Below are positions 60,334-64,000 of a stretch of 64,000 bases of DNA, in pieces. Made by a program: the position numbers and the translations under genes. The stretch is from Lentisphaerota bacterium. GTDB lineage: Bacteria; Verrucomicrobiota; Lentisphaeria; Victivallales; Victivallaceae. Below the pieces are notes generated by a model, which was given only the letters and a program-made list of their open reading frames with translations, was not told the DNA's origin and did no database searches. How positions within the stretch are numbered: position 1 is the first letter of the stretch; each line of letters begins with the position of its first letter. The stretch is from NCBI GenBank assembly GCA_015061725.1, contig SUVX01000003.1:1-64000 (forward strand). Reading direction: 5' to 3'.

Positions 60334-61149
60334 TTATTTATTTAACCGTAAAATGGTGTCGTTGATAATAGCCATGGACGGCATAAGACAAGTGCCGTGT
60401 GAGGTTTCGGGAATTGATATGAATTTAATATCCTTGTGTTTGTAAATCCGTTTCATTCTGGAATAGATCAATTGATTTTCTTCCACCCTTGAAGCGATAT
60501 CTCTCTGGGGATCGCCGCAGAAAAAGATCATGGGCGGTGCTTCTTTTGAAGCGTGATATATGGGGGCATATTCATCGACAGCCAAATCTTTTACTGCCGG
60601 ATCTTTCTGTCTGCGTTCGGCAAGGATTTGAAAATGGGTCGTCATCTGTCCTGAAACGGGATAAACTGCGGCAAGTTCTTTGGGCGAGTGTCCGAAGGTT
60701 TTGAGATATTTTTTATCAAGTGCGATCATTGCAGAAAGGTATCCGCCGGCAGAGTGTCCTGAAATATAAACTTTTTTTGGATCACCACCGTATTTTTTTA
60801 TGTTATCAAGTACCCACGAGACCGCTGCGGCAGCATCGTAAATGTAATCCGGATGACTGACTGTTTTTCCCGCAAGACGGTAATTGACTGCAACGATGGC
60901 GATTTTATTTGTGTTGATTTCCTGCGGAAAAAATTTATCTCCCCACTTCAAGCCGCCGCCGTGAAGCCAGACAAGAGTCGGAAAATTTTTTGTTTCCGGT
61001 GTTTTGATATCCAGTTTGCAATATCGGGTAACGGCCTGTTTGTTTCCACTGACAGGATAGAATTTTCCGTAATAAGAAATATTTTTCCATTCCCCGGAAA
61101 ACAGAAGACAGCTGCTTGCAAGTGCAAAAGTTGTCAACAGTTTTTTCAT
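60334..61149 (-). CDS. secreted alpha/beta-hydrolase (esterase/lipase)
   Basis: LVWLHGGGLKWGDKF, VYISGHSAGGYLSAMIAL, ETSHGT. Confidence 0.88.
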   Translation of the reverse strand: MKKLLTTFALASSCLLFSGEWKNISYYGKFYPVSGNKQAVTRYCKLDIKTPETKNFPTLVWLHGGGLKWGDKFFPQEINTNKIAIVAVNYRLAGKTVSHPDYIYDAAAAVSWVLDNIKKYGGDPKKVYISGHSAGGYLSAMIALDKKYLKTFGHSPKELAAVYPVSGQMTTHFQILAERRQKDPAVKDLAVDEYAPIYHASKEAPPMIFFCGDPQRDIASRVEENQLIYSRMKRIYKHKDIKFISIPETSHGTCLMPSMAIINDTILRLNK

Positions 61150-61168
61150 AACGAGTATGTTCCTTTTT

Positions 61169-62260
61169 TTAATCGTTGTCCTGTACCCAATATTTGAAAT
61201 TGAAGGTATTGGCGGCAAATTCTGCTGTAAAAGTACCGACGTGTCCATCAAAAAACAGCATATTGGCTTTGTTGTTGTGCGTATAACGGACTCCTTTGAA
61301 ATAGGTGGTTTCCGATGCAGGCATCTTGCCGCCTTCGCAGTCTCTTGATTTTGTAAGAGAAAGCCATCTGCTGGGCCATGCCTGATTGAGGTTCATGGTT
61401 TGACCTGAAAAATCGCCGATCAGAAATTTTTCACTCGGCTTGTTGATTTTTTTGAAAAATCCGATAACGGAATAAGAGTTGTAGGCACCTGTTTCACTAC
61501 TGTAACGGACGACTCTTGCGTAACTTAAATAAAGGTCAGCTGTGTTATCGGTTCTTTCTTTGAAATAAGGTGCTTTCGGACAGCGGAGTGACCGTGGATA
61601 GAGATGGTTGTAACCGTCAATAAGGCGGTCACGCAATCCGAAATAACTGCGGTAGACGGGATTTCCTGCCCACATGCGCCGGACGGAATCGTTGCCGCCA
61701 CCGATTTTTTCGTAATTCATCATCGAAGGAATTTTAACTCCGAAATCACCTTCGTACATATTTTCCGTGCTTCCGAACTGTCTTAAATTGTTCTGACAGG
61801 TGGAATCTTTTGCTTTGTCCCGTGCCTGCTGTAATGCCGGAAGAAGCATCGCCGCAAGAATTGCGATAATCGCAATCACAACCAGCAGTTCTATGAGAGT
61901 AAAGGGGCTGGATGCGAGGGGAAAAGACAACTTTTTTTCACGGGAAAAAAAGTTTTCTTTTCCCCTCGCGCTCCCCTTTTCTTTCAAAAAAAGCGGGGTA
62001 TTTTGTTGTTGGGCGAAACCAGCCGTATTCTGCGGCGCACCGATATCCGTTTTTGTCCGTTTTTGTCCGTTTTTGTCCGTTTTTAACGCGCCGCCCCACC
62101 AAGACAGCATGCCGCAGCGGTTATACAAAACACCTGTTTTACAAGCAGCACTCACCAGCAGTTCAATCAGGGTAAATGCCGATTTGAAAAGACGAAGTTT
62201 TCCCATGGTGATTTTCTGTTTGAACAGAAGACTTTTCTCTGAAGATGATATTTTGACCAT
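61169..62260 (-). CDS. prepilin-type N-terminal cleavage/methylation protein with duplicated FTLIELLV motif
   Basis: FTLIELLV at two places; the second continues [25 protein letters not shown]-term [20 protein letters not shown]. Confidence 0.85.
   Translation of the reverse strand: MVKISSSEKSLLFKQKITMGKLRLFKSAFTLIELLVSAACKTGVLYNRCGMLSWWGGALKTDKNGQKRTKTDIGAPQNTAGFAQQQNTPLFLKEKGSARGKENFFSREKKLSFPLASSPFTLIELLVVIAIIAILAAMLLPALQQARDKAKDSTCQNNLRQFGSTENMYEGDFGVKIPSMMNYEKIGGGNDSVRRMWAGNPVYRSYFGLRDRLIDGYNHLYPRSLRCPKAPYFKERTDNTADLYLSYARVVRYSSETGAYNSYSVIGFFKKINKPSEKFLIGDFSGQTMNLNQAWPSRWLSLTKSRDCEGGKMPASETTYFKGVRYTHNNKANMLFFDGHVGTFTAEFAANTFNFKYWVQDND
61914..62008. repeat. dispersed hairpin element, copy C, inside a coding sequence (inverse orientation)
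   Basis: arms 61914-61939/61944-61969 (25 of 26 paired); followed by AAAAAAAGCGGGGTATTTTGTTG. Confidence 0.85.
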
Positions 62261-62402
62261 TCCTAAAACTCCTGTAATGAGATTTTTTTGGGTTTCTTTA
62301 TATAATATATTGAAAAAAACACTTGAAACAATAGAGGAAACAGGTTAAATTATTGGATATTGATGAAAAAATATGTGATTTTGTCTATTTTTTGAGGTTG
62401 AC

Positions 62403-63275
62403 GTGAAAAATCAGGATAGAGTACAGCAGGTTTTAGAAATCAATAAAGAAAATACCTTGTTGTGGCATTCAGTTTGTGGAGTTGAGCGTTCTCTGTTATG
62501 GTTGCGTTTTATAGGTTCTGTCTCCTGGCCCAACGGCTATTGGGTGCATCATCCGCTGACATCGTATCTTGATGTTCAAATGCTTGATGAAGGGCGGCTT
62601 ATTCTGACTCGTGACGGACATGAAACCGTGATTGCAGGTCCTGCGCTTGTGATTATTCCCCCGGGGGAACATAAACTTGCGGCGGATACCGCAGGCGTGT
62701 GCCGCAAGCGGCATCTGGGAATTCAGGGGACGGTCGTTGTCAATAATCTTGCGAAACTTAATCTGGATAAAGTACATATCCTGCCGGGATTTCAAAATCC
62801 TGAATTTGATAAACTTTTCAACACGCTCCGGCAAATGATGCGGGAGAAAAATCCGGAAACGGTCAGTAAGCTCAGTGTTCTTGCCTATGAAATGCTTCTG
62901 TTGTTATCGCACTGTACCGAGCAGCAGCCTTTTCCTGAGGAATTGATGTGGGCGGTTCATTTTATCCGCAGGGAATTTGCTTCTATCGTTTCTCTTGCAG
63001 ACATCTGCCTGTACTGCAACAGGGCTAAAAGTACACTTCAGGGACTGTTCAAGCATTATATGAATACAACGCCGATGCAGTACCTGACTGAAGTTCGGAT
63101 GAATCATGCGGCAAAGCAGTTGAGAAATACCCTTATGCCCATCAAGGAAATTGCTGAAAAATGCGGTTATTCTGACCAGCTTTATTTTTCAAGTGCTTTC
63201 AAAAAACATTTTCATTGTTCGCCGAGAGCATACCGCAAAGCGGCGGGAATGCCGGAGCCGGAAAAGATAGAGTAA
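62403..63275 (+). CDS. AraC-family transcriptional regulator
   Basis: C-terminal double HTH: SLADICLYCNRAKSTLQGLFKHYMNTTPMQYLTEVRMNHAAKQLRNTLMPIKEIAEKCGYSDQLYFSSAFKKHFHCSPRAYRK. Confidence 0.95.
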   Translation: MKNQDRVQQVLEINKENTLLWHSVCGVERSLLWLRFIGSVSWPNGYWVHHPLTSYLDVQMLDEGRLILTRDGHETVIAGPALVIIPPGEHKLAADTAGVCRKRHLGIQGTVVVNNLAKLNLDKVHILPGFQNPEFDKLFNTLRQMMREKNPETVSKLSVLAYEMLLLLSHCTEQQPFPEELMWAVHFIRREFASIVSLADICLYCNRAKSTLQGLFKHYMNTTPMQYLTEVRMNHAAKQLRNTLMPIKEIAEKCGYSDQLYFSSAFKKHFHCSPRAYRKAAGMPEPEKIE

Positions 63276-63423
63276 TGTATATTCCAAACACGGATAGATA
63301 ACAAAAATATCGGTTCGTCGACGGTTTGCGACAGAAACAGGCAGAAAACGGAAAAACTGAAAGACGGGGTTGAAAAAGACCGGAATCGCTTCTGTTGTCA
63401 AATGCGCAAAAAAGAGTTTTCAA

Positions 63424-63462
63424 TGGACCACATGGACAACATGGACAACATGGACAACATGG
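63424..63462. repeat. 9-bp tandem repeat (ATGGACAAC)n
   Basis: ATGGACCACATGGACAACATGGACAACATGGACAACATGGG. Confidence 0.9.
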
Positions 63463-63548
63463 GCGCAGTAATGCTGAATAGTCCATTTTGTCCATCTGGT
63501 CACCCCGGTCCATCAAATGCCTGTTTGGGCAAAAACGAAATTTCAAGC

Positions 63549-63862
63549 GGGGGGCAATAATCCTCTCAACAAAATACCCCGCTTTTTTTGAAAAGAGGAT
63601 CCGCCTTCGCACAAGGCTGCGGCGGACAGGGGAAGAGAGTTTAATATCCGGGGGCAATAATCCTCTCAACAAAATACCCCGCTTTTTTGAAAAGTGGATC
63701 CACCTTCACACAAGGCTGCGGCGGACAGGGGAAGAGAGTTTAATATCCGGGGGCAATAATCCTCTCAACAAAATACCCCGCTTTTTTGAAAAGTGGAGAG
63801 GGGTCCGGGGGGAGGCGAAAAACTTTTTTTCACGTGAAAAAAAGTTTTTCGCCTTCCCCCGG
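63549..63862. repeat. dispersed hairpin element, copy D: 2.5 tandem about 100-bp units ending in the hairpin
   Basis: GGGGGCAATAATCCTCTCAACAAAATACCCCGC repeats spaced 100 and 99 bp; hairpin arms 63805-63833/63834-63862. Confidence 0.9.
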
Positions 63863-63879
63863 CTCCCATCTGCTCTTTA

Positions 63880-64000
63880 TCAGAAAAGTTCCAGCTGTTC
63901 GGGGGGAGGGGCAAGCAGTTCGCGTACCGGACGGAAGGTCATTCTGTGGATCGGGCAGGGACCGAGGGTTTTCAAGGCTTCGAGGTGGGCGGGCGTTCCG
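63880..64000 (-). CDS. rnhB: ribonuclease HII C-terminal fragment (runs off window)
   Basis: ..GTPAHLEALKTLGPCPIHRMTFRPVRELLAPPPEQLELF* matches the RNase HII C-terminal HLEAL..GPCPIHR..F.PV pattern. Confidence 0.75.
   Translation of the reverse strand, partial: GTPAHLEALKTLGPCPIHRMTFRPVRELLAPPPEQLELF

Noticed and set aside
63199-63672. 157-aa minus-strand ORF with CCPCCPCCPCG
   Set aside because: Spans the 9-bp tandem repeat and dispersed element and overlaps the AraC gene 3' end; repeat-derived frame.
63549-63800. Possible CRISPR array
   Set aside because: Units are contiguous about 100-bp tandem copies with no unique spacers, and no cas genes are nearby.

Overview
This 64 kb bacterial window probably comes from Lentisphaerota/Victivallales. 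That is an inference from the prepilin/H-X9-DG-type secreted protein, LamG-type secreted proteins and general gene style. It has four parts. (1) 1-13.4 kb is housekeeping: folC, tolB-like, two divergent cysteine desulfurases, uvrA, priA, serine beta-lactamase-like. (2) 13.5-31.8 kb is a minus-strand exopolysaccharide/nonulosonate cluster: Wzz-like, GT39-like, fucU-like, GT2, a cytidylyltransferase-GHMP kinase fusion, acyltransferases, Wzy/Wzx, a GT42-like protein, neuA/neuB/wecB, a NusG paralog with a leader hairpin, and MBOAT/SGNH. (3) 37.05-52.4 kb is an AT-rich, repeat-laden, one-directional accessory island around a 1.1k-aa HerA/VirB4-like ATPase. It also holds membrane/PA14-like proteins and a set of proteins sharing a duplicated N-terminal module, one of which ends in a TNT-like (GGGTQY) toxin-like domain. 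(4) 52.6-64 kb contains serS, an rpiB-glyA fusion, an S66 peptidase, secreted carbohydrate-active proteins, an araC-type regulator and the 3' end of rnhB. The most notable signals are: the HerA-centred island; a (GCTT)15 tetranucleotide tract and an (AAAT)5 tract whose length decides the frame of a membrane protein; a dispersed 25-29 bp near-perfect hairpin element with compensatory stem changes between copies, one copy lying in frame inside a prepilin-like gene; and an unusual sugar nucleotidyltransferase-kinase fusion. No homology search was run. All family names come from motif recognition in the translated ORFs.
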